A DNA stretch of 64,000 nucleotides from Planoprotostelium fungivorum (GCA_003024175.1 MDYQ01000084.1:38972-102971), one strand, 5' to 3'. Shown: positions 23,801 to 36,158, numbered from the stretch's first letter. Made by a program: numbers and translations. Notes: generated by a model from the letters alone, not told the origin.

Positions 23801-25270
23801 GCTCTTCTTAGATACCAACTGTGCCAATCCTCTGATCATCACTTGATGTCCGGTCTCTCCAATGACTTCAGTGATTCCCTGATTCAAAATGTATTTGACA
23901 CATTCGATCCACTGGTTCACGTCTTCTACATTCTGTTCTTCTTCAATTTCTCTCTTCTTCTCTCATCCTCTCACCTTGTTCGTGTTGAGAAGAGTCAAAG
24001 TGCTGCCCAAGAGAAATTCTAGATTCTTCTCCATGACTTTGGGTGTCAAATTGTTTAGAAATACGACGAGAGATTGTGCTGCGCTCGCTCTTCCTTCTCT
24101 CTTTGAAGATCTCAGGAAAGTGTTGCACAGCAGCGCCGTTGTGTTCTGAATAGTCCAAGTCGTGATGGGCTTCTTACTCTGACTCATCATCAGCACCTTC
24201 ATCAGACGTGAAAGATAAAGAAGGTCACCGGTGTGAGTGCCCCTGGCTTCGGTGGAGGAGCTAGAAGAGCGAGGGACAGATGCTTTCCCAGGCATTTCGA
24301 GGCGGCCGAGCGAACTGCAGGGGATGGATCTTCCATGTTTTTGATGGACAGATTGACACCACCATTCTGACCATCGAGATAGGCAAAGTTGTTCGTCACC
24401 GCTGCGACGCTCAGCATGGCCTCGTAACCGGCGATCTTGACGTCAGCCACCTTGTCCTTTGCCATGATCAGATGGAGATGGAAGATGGATGAGATGGAAA
24501 GAGGATGAGCTCACGATGAAAGCCGGACGGATGCCTTTGATGATGTCCTGATGGACGAAAGCGGTGGATTGACCTCCACCCTCTACGATGCAACGGAGGG
24601 CATCGATGGAAGCCACTCGAACGGGTACCTCTACGGATTTCAAGAGTTTGAGGAAGAGCCCGACTAGCTCGACTAAGATGGATGCCAATTGCAGAGATCT
24701 GTCTTTGAACATGCAGAGTTCACCCAGTGCCGTGATGTAGGTGCTGCAGTTGTTAACACAGGAACGATTTCAGGTTGACATTGAAAACCCGGAAGATCAT
24801 CTCCTCACCATTTTACGGAGGGGTTCGTTGCCTTCACTAACATGGTCTGTATGTTCTTTGCAACATTGAGAGGGCTTCTATAATTTGAATCGTAGTTCAG
24901 AAACACGTTTAGATTTCTAACTACGAGTCGTGTCAGGACTGGTCCATCTTGTCCCGTGATTAGGGCCTGCTGTAGATATTTCACAAACTCTGCGTGCTTC
25001 TCGGTGACTGTTTCCTGTGTATTGTTGAGGCTGAGAGAAGATGACAACCCTCACCTTTGGCAGCGTCTGAACAAACCCTTCTAGATCCCACAGAAGCTCG
25101 AACTTTTCAGTACTACGATTCTGTCCTTTTTCTTCTTCTTCGACGATCTTCTTCAGACTGACGAGCCGTTCGTCGAGAGTGTGGCTCATCGTATGTGCAT
25201 CAGCGTATGCGATGTTGCTCCTATATCTCCGCACTACAACCGCCGCGAAATTTCTACGCCACAGCCGCAT
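17807..25270 (-). CDS. HEATR5: HEATR5 / Laa1-type HEAT-repeat protein
   Basis: A giant alpha-solenoid that in yeast (Laa1) and animals (HEATR5A/B) supports AP-1 clathrin trafficking between Golgi and endosomes. Many exons along 7.4 kb are separated by short introns. Segments typical of the family are ALLHNIIRDVVLHP and WALHSLALTAESAGAAF (about 21.5-21.7 kb), HPILEQYQAQFVSALRPAF (about 20.1 kb), IKSLWLGALRDYAVLTTQ (about 19.7 kb), and the C-terminal run ending KTATPLKMDFSKYK at 17807. The N-terminal exon reads MSHTLDERLVSLKKIVEEE from 25195, or MRLWRRNF from 25270 if the upstream Met is used. HEAT repeats such as SPAVRSAASKCLGKHLS occur near 24.3 kb. Identity is confident; individual exon borders were not all fixed. 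Confidence 0.87.
20557..20652. repeat. AAYAAC-type microsatellite in a HEATR5 intron
   Basis: About 95 bp of near-perfect tandem units alternating AATAAC, AAGATAAC and AAAATAAC. The array lies inside an intron of HEATR5 whose donor is at about 20654-20658 on the minus strand. It makes this intron about twice as long as its neighbours. Confidence 0.9.
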
Positions 25271-26096
25271 TTTACTGCTTTTCTCATCAAGCTCGTTATC
25301 TCTTTGTGATTCATAGGTGAATGTGGATATAGAAGACTAGTATTAGGCCCCTTTGATCAGAGCGACATAGTCGCTACCATAAGGACGCACGGTTTCTCCT
25401 TTCCTCAGGAGACACCAAAGATGCCTCAACTGACTCATACATCTCAGATCGAAAGAGGCAGGCTATGTCTCTAGAAAGAACCCTGTCATATTCCGATCTG
25501 TTTCAACATTTTCGAACATGCATAATGACGCATTTGAAAAGCAAGCTAACTGTATTATGGGTAGTGGACATTCGACCTCTGATCTGAATACTCTCAGTCG
25601 ATATGCATGTATAAACTAGACGGTGATAGGAACTAGCATGGTTCTGTGTTCTGCATCTTGACCGATGATTAACTTCAACGAATGCGACACACACAGTCTC
25701 GATCTGATCCACCAATTGACAATCCTGGGGAGAAATATCGGCCACTACGTCTCTATGTGGTTCAGATGCTGCTATTTGGCATTCCTGATTCATAGTTGCA
25801 GTTGGATCTGGATCAAGATGAACAGAAGATGCGATCATGTCCAATTCAATGCAATGGCAATGCATCTGGCTGTAACAGACACAGAAATCTGAAGCTCTCC
25901 CTGCAGAGTAGTGTGCGAACGAAACCAATTGAAGATCTCTAAGGACTCAGCTGCACCAGAGCTGTGATGAGAGGACAACAGTTGTTGTTGGATATTGTGT
26001 TCGACTTCGATCACAGCGATCCTAAATCACCTTCGAATCTTTCTTTTCCTACTGCTCTACAACTGTGTCCCGACGGTGTTGCAAGACACACCAGTA
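25271..26096. other. intergenic region between HEATR5 and the C2/TPR gene
   Basis: A shared upstream region of two divergent genes. Open frames exist here on both strands (for example 25503-25928 minus), but none shows splice-consistent extension, a family motif, or biased composition. I see no RNA gene or repeat in it. Confidence 0.5.
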
Positions 26097-29000
26097 ATGC
26101 AAACTATCAACTTCTGCGGTGAGTTACAGACAATTTCAATCATCTGACATCAACAGTGGTGGGGGCGAGAAACATCAACTGCAGATCTGGTAGTGGTGAG
26201 GCAACATAGATGATGCAAATCTTGACGATGAAATAGAAGTATGTTGTGAGGTGTCGTGTCACACTGTGGACAGAGGGGGAAACTTCAGTAAGGGAAGAAA
26301 CAACAAGACCATATACAAGACGAGACCATCGAAAGACGCAAACCTCCATTGGGATTCGACCTTCTTCTTGTGACTGTCCTCTCCACCTCTGTATCATCTG
26401 ATGTTGATATAGTAAGATCGAAACGATAGGAAGAGATCAACCCGATCCTATCATCGTGTTCGAGGTTGTCTTATATAACGCCGGAAAGAAAAGGGAGAGA
26501 TACGGCGGGATCACTCTGGTGTACGATGGTTCCACCGCTCAACACGACAGAGATGGTAACAGTGAAGCATCCGAGGGTGATTCATATCTCGAGGTAAATA
26601 CACACCCATCCATCCAATCTTCTCATCCATCACCTTCCATCTCCTGAAGACATCAGTCACATGCACACATCGCACCGTGGTTGAACCAATACGGAAGGAA
26701 GAAGGGAGACAACGTGGACACATCATCGCATCGCATGTGGGATCTAAAAGCACAACCACTGGAGAGATGGTTCAAGCTGATGAGTCATCACGGATATCCA
26801 AACAGACAACAACACGCTGAAACATCTCACGGTGACGTCACCGGTGAAATATTGCTGCGTGTCATCGCAACAGAGACGAAGGTTAGCTCTCTCATCTGTA
26901 CAGATCGTTTCATTGATATCGTTGATCGTAATTACTTCATTATAATTCAATCCTTCTATCATCACAAACACGAACGATCACAACTTTTACATTCTATCCA
27001 TACAAATGAACGATCACAATTTTATGTTCATAAGCTATGCACGTGTGAATGACCTTCTCACATTGAATAGGAAGACTCTGAACTCGTAGACAAGATCCTA
27101 TGTGAGAGAATTCAAGTCTTATACGAGAGATTCAGCCGCACATCACAAGAGGAGGTGATCACGAAGAGGAGAGAGGAGAGTGAAGGAAGGCAACTGCAGA
27201 TGCCACATCGATTCGAGAGATATAACGATTCGCCGAGGATTGTCAATCTGACTTCTTCCTTTGACATCTCGGAGCCGGCCAGTGCAGACCAAGACGATGT
27301 ATCCACCACGGCGGCCGCGGGGAGACACGAGTTACTTCAACTGCAGCACGTCAGCTCACAATTACCCGGTTACGATTCGTACCTCGTTGGATCGAACACG
27401 CAATTTGAGGTGAGTTTATTCATCGTTTCGTCTTGGTTATGATATCGTGTGAGACTTGAAATCGATCGCGTATGACAACACACGATCATCATCGATCACA
27501 TCGCATCATCAAACGACACGAAAAATCTATACTGCTCCACAAATAATGACGATGAGAAGGTGTCCAGCGTGGAGGACAGCAGCGTTCACGTGAGATCGAG
27601 AAAGACGAGCGTATCCAGCCGGAGTTCTTCCGTGGAAGGATACGAGCAGACGAGCATTGCACCATCACCCAGCGTCACTCTGCAGCACAGTCCGACCATT
27701 GGGTGAGTCACAGGTGAAAGAGAGATGCTGATGAATCAGTACGCCGACGAATCCGTCACCGAGGCCACGCAGGAGCAGTAAGAGCTCGGGGAACAAGAAA
27801 CAAGCTGCACCTTCACTGCAGGATCTGAACGGAAGATTCCAACACATCGTGGAGGTGAATCGATGCATCTTCCATGTCATCACATCATCAAGGGTATCAC
27901 ATCATCATTTGTATCACATCACATTACATCACATCGTCATGAGTGCTACGAAACACTTGCAATTTCGTCCCATTTCGATAATGAGAAGAATGACGTCTGA
28001 TGTGCATCAGCTGATCGGAGGATTCACTGAGATGTCCACGTTCGATGAGAAATACCAGACCAACTTAGAGATGATCAACTTGGCCCAAGATTTTGTACAT
28101 AACGCCAAGACGTACGGTAAGATCATCATCTCTGAGAGATACCTCGACGAAGAACAAAAGACCGTAAAACCTGTAAAGTTTGGTGGTCTTGCTGGGGGAC
28201 AGTGAGTCTCTTTCTTCTCATTCTATCTATATCTATTCATGTTTTCATTGTTTCATCTCTTTATTCTTACATTTCATCATCTGTTCATTCTCAATGTCAC
28301 ACTAATTTGATGCCAATTCTTTGGTGTACATCGTGTTGAATGTCATAGGAAATACGTGGTGAATAACATATTATTCAAATTCGCCGTGGACGAGAAGAAT
28401 GGCATCTTCGGTGGTGACGATGCTCAGGCCGCCAAGGTGACCTATCCCTATTCGTTTATTCATCTCTATTTATTTCTATTTATTTCTATATGTTCGTCTC
28501 ACAGGATCAGGTGGCGGGGCACGATTTGAAGGGTCTGATATCCGTCTACAATTGCAACATCTCTGGTTTATCACTTCCCATGATGGTTCTCATTGACTAC
28601 AAAGGATTCAGGTTATTCTATTCTATCACAACATATTTCACTTCTATGTTGATTTCATCTTATATGAGAGATAACTCACTTTCGATGTATTATATGATAT
28701 ATAAACGAGCTGAATGAGAAGGATAGATTGGTTGCCATGACGATATTACCCATACATAAGAGGTCCATCGTCTACGGATCGAGTAATGCATGTGCGACGG
28801 TTCATTACCCGACTGATTCCTCTCTCATTCACAAGATCAAATCTCTCGGTGATCATCTCAACCTCGCTCCTCATCAGGTGATCTTCTCTTTCTCTCTTCT
28901 CCTTATTCTCTCTTTTCTTTTGTCATCCTTATTCTCTCTGTTATTCTCTCTTACTCTTGCTCCTCTGTTATTCTCTTAATCTCTCCTGTTCTTCTCGTCC

Positions 29001-31395
29001 TTATTCTCTCTTCAAGGTCAGAAACACATCACCAGAACACATCTTCTACACACCAGGTGACCCTCTCATCCATCAAACCAAATTCAATCGAACGTTTGAC
29101 GAACGAGAGATGACCCCACCCAGTCGATCTAGAAGTCCACGTAGGAAGCGATGGTCGATTCTACATGATCGACTTCAGTCGAATGTTTCCACCAGAAACT
29201 CCACGCGTAGAGTAAGCTTCTCTCTTGTCTCCTTCTCTCACACTTGGCAGATCTAAGATGGGCCACATGTTCCGATTACTTAGACCGGAATTCGTGAAGA
29301 ACTATCCCATTCCTCTCTGCTCCGACGCACACTCTCGCATCATCGATGGAACACCGCACCGTGACGACCTCAATCGTCAGGTGAGACCTTATTCTCTCTC
29401 TTATTCTGATTCTTATCCTGTCTCTTATTCTCTTTTGGTCTGTCTTATTCTGTCTTATTCTCTCTCTTATTCTCTCTCTTATTCTCTCTCTTATTCTCTC
29501 TCTTATTCTCTCTCTTATTCTCTCTCTTATTCTCTCTCTTATTCTCTCTCTTATTCTTATTCTCGTAGATCATTCGTGCGACAGATCACTTGTACGAAAC
29601 TGTTATCCCCGCCTTCGCCTCCGAATTCGTCGAGATCGTTTCAGATTGGAGAACAAGAGGAGACATCCTGGGAAACTACGACAAGGTCATCTGGCACATC
29701 CACAAGGCGGGAATCAACGCGAGACACATCGGTAGAATCCACGGAGGCTTATTAACCTTGACGAGTCACAACATCAAGATGATGGGGAGACCTGATTTTT
29801 ACACTTGTTACGATGATGCCAACCTGTGTGCTTCTTACGTGGAGAGCCAGTGGTATCAAGACTCTCTATCGGGTGAGTCGTTTCATATCAAGTGGAGACT
29901 TAACTCGAGGACAGATTGTGTCGCCCTTTGCAGAGTCGAAATGATCTGCAGGACGATGAAGAGTATGTTGAGAGCACAATTGAGAGACAAGATGAAGGAA
30001 CTGAGAGTGGCACTGGAGCATCCCTATCAGACGTTGGTCATCAATTTCCTGTCGAATTCGTTTGCAAAAACGACGGTTTCTGAGCTCTTCTGGCGAGAGC
30101 ATTTGATACCAGCGGTATCCCACAAATTTGGCATCAACCTGACGCAAGATAACGATGCTTCCGGTGTGCCACAGAAGTAAGACACCTTTTACATTTTCAT
30201 TCCACCTCATTTCAATCGATTTAACGATGAATCATCTTCATCTGGTCTCGTTTCATTCGATTTAACGATGAACGTTTCATCTCGTCTTATCGTCAAACAG
30301 GTTCACTGAAACCGAAACACTCCTCGGATTTTCTAAAGGCACGACCGAAGTCATTCGACCCAAGGTAAGAATAACCCTCCCTCTATCCATTAACGTGATC
30401 ACAAACATGTCGATTGATACGTCCAGACTTTCCTTTTGAAGAGGCTACTGAAGATGATGGGCATCAAGATCAAGCCACACGCACTGTCCAACTTTGAGAG
30501 CAGATTGCAGAGAACACACGTTCCCATCTTCGAAGGGGCAGAGATCAAGAGCCTCGGTGCGAAAGTGAAGCACATGTCCATCATCAATCACGCCAGAGGT
30601 ACACCGTTCTTCACGATCTTCCCTCTTAACCATCTCAGGTTACGTGAACAAGCTGAATAATCCACGCAACGTGGAAGATAAGACGTATTACTTGGAGAAA
30701 TCGTTGAGGTGCTTCGATAAGGCACTGCGGACGAATCCCAACAACAAGTACATACTGAGGAATTACGCTCAAGTGAGTCAACTCGTCAGAGGAAGAGACA
30801 GCTGAAGAAATAAGGTCATGATAAGAAACGCTTCACTGAGGATCAGAATGTCCCAGAATTACGTCGATAAGAAGGCCGAGAAATCGAACGAGAAGTTGAC
30901 TTGGAGTATGTTCAACACCCTGTGCGGCGAAGCCGATCGTTACTTCCGCTACGCCGTACAATCTGATCCCTCTGACTGGTGAGAACTCTCTTGAAAATAA
31001 GCCATCTCACTATCGCATCCTCCTTCTCTCATCACATGAAAAGGTTCACACTGATCCAATACGCCACCTTTCTCGTCTCGATGGAACAGAGAAAGAAGGC
31101 AACGGAGATCTACCTCCGAACGTTAGAGAGCCGTCCGGATTACGTTCACGTCTTACAAGAACTCCGCGAGCTCTTGGTCGGACGAACGCAGACGCAGGAG
31201 GTAAGTTTCGTTCTCCTTATCACTCTCTATAAGAAAGACATCTTACTCTCAAACACATAAAACGTTATCTCTATGATAAGAAGAATGTCTTACTCGATAC
31301 TTTATAAAGAGAGACAGATCATATCCCCGTATCTTCTCAAGGCAATCGAACACCAGAAGCGAATGGCCCTGACCAAGTCGAACTCGGCACGCTGA
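26097..31395 (+). CDS. C2-domain protein with Clu-like segment and TPR tail
   Basis: A large multi-exon gene. The first exons form a C2 domain: start MQTINFCVVGARNINC (26097), EVCCEVSCHTVDRGG, RPSKDANLHWDSTFFF, then PDPIIVFEVVLYNAGKKRER, and after a loop GDVTGEILLRVIATETK. A long Ser/Pro/Arg-rich linker follows (RSRKTSVSSRSSS). The second half, from about 27.9 kb, has a folded region with KAGINARHIGRIHGGLL, a motif like the GINxRxLG signature of Clu/Tif31 proteins. It ends with helical repeats resembling TPR/HAT units (SLRCFDKALRTNPNNKYILR; ADRYFRYAVQSDPSDWFTL; EIYLRTLESRPDYVHVL). A membrane-binding scaffold role is an inference from C2 plus TPR. The stop is 16 bp from the convergent TBC stop. 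Confidence 0.72.
28878..29016 (+). repeat. CT-rich TTATTCTCTC-type intron repeat
   Basis: The intron 28878-29016 of the C2/TPR gene consists mostly of degenerate TTATTCTCTC units with a strong pyrimidine bias on the coding strand. Confidence 0.75.
29381..29568 (+). repeat. 12-bp TTATTCTCTCTC minisatellite filling an intron
   Basis: The intron 29381-29568 is built from a tandem array. The 3' half (about 29455-29556) is roughly eight nearly identical copies of TTATTCTCTCTC, and the 5' half is a degenerate version. Donor GTGAG and acceptor CGTAG remain intact, so the array also serves as the polypyrimidine tract. Confidence 0.92.
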
Positions 31396-31411
31396 TCCGT
31401 ATGTACATCCC

Positions 31412-33210
31412 TCACACGACAAACTTGGACATGTGCACCATCGTAAAGTCGATCTTCTCGATCGCCGCGAAGAGCTCTTCCTCTTCGATCTGTTTCATAT
31501 AAATGTCAAGTCTCTCTCTTCCTCTCACCTCGGGCAGTTTCGTCAGCATGTGCATGATTCCTTCGAATGGTGCCTTCTCGATCTTATTCGAATAATACTT
31601 GAGTAGACCTGTTGATCATTGAGAGAGTGAATAAGGAGACAATAGAGAGGGAGAATAAAGAGTACATAGAATATGAATAGTGAATAAGGAGACAATAGAG
31701 AGACAATAGAGAGACAATAGAGAGAGAATAGACAGTGAATAGACAGTGAATAGACAGTGAATAGACAGTGAATAGAAAGAGAACAGAGTGAAGAGAGAGA
31801 TCACCGAGGGAGCAGCGGACGATGAATGATTCTCCCTCTAAGAAAGACATGTCCCAGATCCTCATGGCGATGTCGATCGGCAGGGCTTTACTGAACATGG
31901 TCATGATCCTGCATCGCATCAGTCGGTGATGGTGGGTGATGACCTCACCAGTCTACAGTGTACGTGTGTTTGATGTCCATCTGTACAAGTTTTCTGATCT
32001 TTGTCATTATTTTTATTTATTCGAATGGAATATGTTTACCATCAAATTGAATGAAATAGATTACTTTACAATCGAATGAATTGTATCTATCCTATGAATA
32101 ACGAACGTGTAGGTGTGTATGATGATGGTAATAAGTTGAAACGTTCGTAATCTCACTTGTGAACCTTTGGAAGATATTGACACACGAGAGAATCGAACCA
32201 ATTCATGTACGCTTCCACCTTAAAGTGTCAGCTTTCATCTTTTCTCACGACGCACCTCATCCTGGGCCATCTTAAAGAAGACTCTGAACAGTTGCTTATT
32301 CAAAAGGTTGGCGAGGACTTTAAACGCAGGGAATGTGTCTAGATTCAACAGTAGAACGGCAGCGATATAAGACATACCCTGCACCTATTCCACCGTGAGA
32401 AGAAATAAGATCAAAGTTAACTTTTTAAAATGACTTGGAATCCATTCAATTAAGACATCGACTCACATATCCAATATCCGGACGATAGCACACATAAGCC
32501 TCCAATACATCTTTCAGTTGATTGTGACAAGGTCCATCCGGCTGAAAGATAGACAGGGCGGGAAAAGTCCTCGGCAGATCGAGGTGAATGAGGTCGACCG
32601 TATCTTCCCTCCCCAGTACAACAACGTTCGTGATCTCTTTCTCTTCACCTTCCACCGTCACTCTCTTCTCCTCCCGTATCTCCTCACCCGTCTCACCCTC
32701 TTTGACTCTGTCTTGTCTCTTCTTTGCAGCCCTCGCATCTTTCGTGCTCCTGGCGTGAGCACCAAATATGACGAATAGATCCCGCGTGATGTTGAGGTCG
32801 TTCGACAGAGATAGTTCCCACATCTTCCCTCTCACGCTGGGCGGAAAACCCTGCCACCACAACAGCTTCGTCTTTGGTAGGCTCTTCCTATTGTCGTCAA
32901 TCAAGACGTATGTAAGAGATGGAGGGGTTCACTTTTGAGGCCAGGTGTCGATGACGGACAGCCAGTATTTTTTGTTCTCTTGCATCTTCTTGTCTTTGAT
33001 GGCTTTCAGTTCTTCTCTTCTCTCCCTCTCCTTCTCTTCTTGTTCCACTGTGCTTGTCAAATAAATCCTTCGATCGTTCGAATGTATTGTCTCTGTTGGA
33101 AGAGATGATTCGTATGTTGATAGAGGAAGTGAATGATTACGTGTGGGATGCTACTCACGATGCTTCTTCAGCTTCGCTTGGATCAATTCGGCTTCTCTCA
33201 TGTGCTTCAT
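31412..33210 (-). CDS. TBC-domain RabGAP, TBC1D12/14 type
   Basis: The protein resembles TBC1D12/TBC1D14, regulators of recycling endosomes and autophagosome formation. In order: a basic coiled coil (MKHMREAELIQAKLKKH at 33210; EQEEKERERREELKAIK), WLSVIDTWPQ, then WWQGFPPSVRGKMWELSL at the domain start, an acidic insert, IHLDLPRTFPAL (the arginine-finger IxxDxxR), RPDIGYV + GMSYIAAVLLLNLD (glutamine-finger region), LNKQLFRVFFKMAQDE and LPIDIAMRIWDMSFLEGE. It ends at 31412 with FTMVHMSKFVV. Both catalytic finger motifs appear intact, so GAP activity is likely. The first in-frame Met is at 33210, but the frame can be spliced to the upstream EH-domain gene. Confidence 0.85.
31609..31804 (-). repeat. 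tandem-repeat intron in the TBC gene
   Basis: The intron 31609-31804 is made of short tandem units; on the coding (minus) strand these read TCTCTATTGTC and CACTGTCTATT, each repeated several times, plus TTATTCAC. The pyrimidine-rich strand is again the coding strand, as in the neighbouring gene's repeat introns. Confidence 0.85.
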
Positions 33211-33344
33211 GTTCTCCTCAGTTGTCTTCGGTGGAAGGTGACTGCATGTCTGTTACTTTCTACGATGAAATGAAAGAGAATAGAGGGTGAAAGAGGTGAC
33301 ACTCTTCACGATGTCTTGATGACACCTGCTGCATGGTATCCGTC

Positions 33345-34290
33345 TCACCTCGGTCTCGGTGCACTGACTACACAGTCACCGGCCTGCATCGGTACACCGT
33401 TGATGTAAAAGACGGAACCTCCAGACCTATCTCCTTCACTCTCTCATTAGAACATGATCTTCTCACCCCTTCGCCACGATCGCATCATCCTGTCTCCTCT
33501 GTGAATTGTTGACTGATGATGGAGACGTTTCGGGTTTCAGAATGACCTGCGATGGTGAGTCCTCCATCTCCATCGGAGGTGCACATACACCGCGGGACTT
33601 CTTAACTAATCCGGGGAATTGAGCGGATCTAGAGTAGACTCTGTGTTGATGTGTTGGCAACCATTCGTTCGGTAGACTCTTTGGGATCTTTTTTCCCTTG
33701 TTATGTACCTGTGTCGTGATGTGAACATGGACGTCATTTGGATGGAGGATGGGCTCACGTGGTTGATGAGAAAGAGTGCGATGGAGAATTCGTCGAAACT
33801 TAACGACGTGTCTTTGTCGATGTCTGATAATGTCCTGACGTCCATCAATTAACAGTACGAGTTGTGAATGATGAGGTGACAAATGGATTGACGTGATAAG
33901 AACGTGGCTGATGAATGTGAAATATAGATGCAGACAACCGACCATATGCAACCCAGTTGTTCTCCTCTTATAACCGGCTCTTGTTGACAAGCCCATAACA
34001 TGAACTCTGCCTCTGGATTCTCTTCAGATCATCCTACATACAACAACATCCTCACCACTGAGAAAATGATCACCACGCGAGTCTAAACTTTCAAACAACT
34101 TCCGCCATTCGACCAGGTCGAACGGATTAATCTCCCAATAGATGTCTTCCATCACGGACAAGTCTTCGCTGCTCAAGACTTCTCTATCTCCATCATCTCC
34201 GTGATACCCTGAAGAGCCGTTGCCTGGCGTCGAGCTAGACGAAGAGTTGAGAGAGGAATTTGTCGAAGGAGGACGCAGCGTGCTGCTCAT
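33345..34290 (-). CDS. EH (Eps15-homology) domain protein
   Basis: The N-terminus is Ser-rich (MSSTLRPPSTNSSLN...). An EH domain follows: DLVEWRKLFESLDSRGDHFL (first helix and EF loop), then SDIDKDTSLSFDEFSIALFL (second EF-hand loop; D-x-D-x-D pattern with Glu at the end), and KGKKIPKSLPNEWLP, the usual terminal motif. EH domains bind NPF peptides in endocytic adaptors. Downstream it reads ...VAKGSGGSVFYINGVPMQAGD and reaches a TGA at 33345-33347 that overlaps a GTGAGAC donor. The exon between the two EF loops (about 33.9-34.05 kb) is not fully resolved. The gene may end here or be spliced into the TBC gene. Start is 81 bp from the divergent ENPP start. Confidence 0.72.
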
Positions 34291-34371
34291 CTGTTCGCTT
34301 GTCCACCTGTGTTTTCGTGACTTCTTCTACAACGAAGACATCTGGCTACCACGCCGCATTGCCGAGTCACA

Positions 34372-36130
34372 ATGTGGTCTGACAACGACTCCAACGATGG
34401 CATCAGTCTTCAAGACCAAGTGTGTGATGTTCGAATCATATGCATTGACGTCATCCAGTTGTTACCCGTTCACAGACAGGAGCAGAAGGAGGAGCGAAAG
34501 ATATCGACGAAAATGATATTGTCACTGGCAGGGTTGTTGTTCTTAGTCGCTCTCATCATACTCGGTGATCATCCATCCCTCTTCCATTCACCTCGCGCAG
34601 ACGTTTGACCTCACCTCAGGTCTCGTGTTCTGGAGTCTAAAGAGAGCTGACCTCCCCTCCATCAACATGCAAGTCCTCCCCGTCATCATCCTCTCCATCG
34701 ATGGCTTCAGATACAGTTACCTCACCGAATACGCCAGCCAAGCACCCAATCTCTTGTCCATCGCCAACAGTGGTTTCATGGCTCCCCTTCAGCCCGTCTT
34801 TCCATCCAAGACGTTTCCCGTATGTCATTATCACCGAGATCATGTTTCTGATCTGGAATAGAACCATTTCAGTATCGCCACTGGTCTGTATCCCGAGAGT
34901 CATGGCATCGTCTCCAATACATTCTACGATCCACAGTTCAATGAGACATTCGCTGTGAGGAATGCACAACAACAGACACAAAGCAAGTGGTGGGGCGGTG
35001 AGCCCTTCTGGATCACTGCGAGAAAGAGTGAGGATCTACATTACGTGATTACCGATGGATGATGTGATGATAGACAATTTAAATTCGGCGGTGCACTTTT
35101 GGCCTGGATCTGAGGCAGCTTACGGTAATTTGAGACCCACTTACTGGTCTACTTACAATCAATCTTCACCCAATAACGATCGTGTGGATCAGGTGAAGAT
35201 GATGCGTCCTCTACATCTGACATCCCAAGGTCCTCGCATGGCTGAGTCTTCCGAAAGAGTCCAGACCTTGGTTGACTGCCTTCTACTTTGATAACGTGGA
35301 CACTGCAGGACACCAAACCGGCCCCGACAGTACATCTGTGGCCGAACAAATTAAGAAGGCAGACGATGCCTTTGGTCGGTTGCTCGATGGCGTGAGTAAC
35401 TCTTCTAAAGACGTAGAACAATGTTTTAAATGGATTTATTTCGTCCAGTTGAAAGAGAGAGGATTGAGAGATCAGATGAACATCATCGTCGTCTCAGATC
35501 ATGGAATGACCGGAATATCTCCACAGAGGGTCGTCATGGTAATATTGTACAGTGGGTTTTAAGGTTTAACGATATCCCACAGATCGACCGGTACATCGAC
35601 ATGGCTCAAGTTCGCGTTGTAGATTGGTCACCCGTGTGTGCCATTATTCCCACAGACGAAACGAAGACAGACGAGCTCATCGCCAACTTGTCTAAAGCCC
35701 CACACGTCCGTGCATATCGCAAGGACCAAGTGAGACGACGAGCGCATGAGCTCCTCTGACGTACCTCCTATAGATCCCCGCGCCTTACCTCTATGAGAAC
35801 AACAGAAGGATCACGCCCATCATCATCGTGGCAGACGAAGGATGGACTATCTCTTCGAGTCAATCTTTCCAGCCCAGCTACGCGACGGGTGGAGCCCATG
35901 GCTACGACAATCGTCTACCCAGCATGACCGTGAGATGTAAAGACGTGCGTGTCTTCTGAAACGGTGATTAGGCCATGATGATTGGCAGTGGGCCCGCCTT
36001 CAAGAGCGGATACAATTCATCGGTGATCGAGAACGTGCACGTGTACTCGCTTCTTACGGCTCTCCTCGATATGAAACCTGCGATGACGAATGGAACGGAG
36101 GCGGCCATCGATCATCTTCTATTGGATTGA
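34372..36130 (+). CDS. ENPP-type ectonucleotide pyrophosphatase/phosphodiesterase
   Basis: A type II membrane enzyme hydrolysing phosphodiester or pyrophosphate bonds outside the cell or in the lumen. A cytosolic tail of about 48 residues precedes a membrane anchor (MILSLAGLLFLVALIILG + LVFWSLKR after a 55-nt intron). The catalytic domain shows IILSIDGFRYSYL (metal Asp), [20 protein letters not shown] (nucleophile Thr), YFDNVDTAGHQTGPDS (Asp/His), VVSDHGM (Asp/His) and a later AHGYDN (His), so the bimetal site is complete. The second of these motifs spans a 42-nt intron. The end is EAAIDHLLLD. No somatomedin-B or nuclease-like domain is seen, so it resembles the short ENPP4/5/6/7 forms. Substrate cannot be told from sequence. 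Confidence 0.9.
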
Positions 36131-36158
36131 ATGCAGATGTATAGATGCTAATGTGTAC

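Noticed and set aside
25503-25928. 141-codon minus-strand frame
   Set aside because: No motif, no spliced neighbours, ordinary intergenic composition; kept only as an intergenic note.
29225-29755. Frame with a striking SYSLSYSLSY repeat
   Set aside because: It is translation of the TTATTCTCTCTC intron minisatellite between intact splice sites, not protein.
31616-31919. Frame with repeated IHCLFTVYSLSI
   Set aside because: Translation of the repeat-filled intron of the TBC gene.
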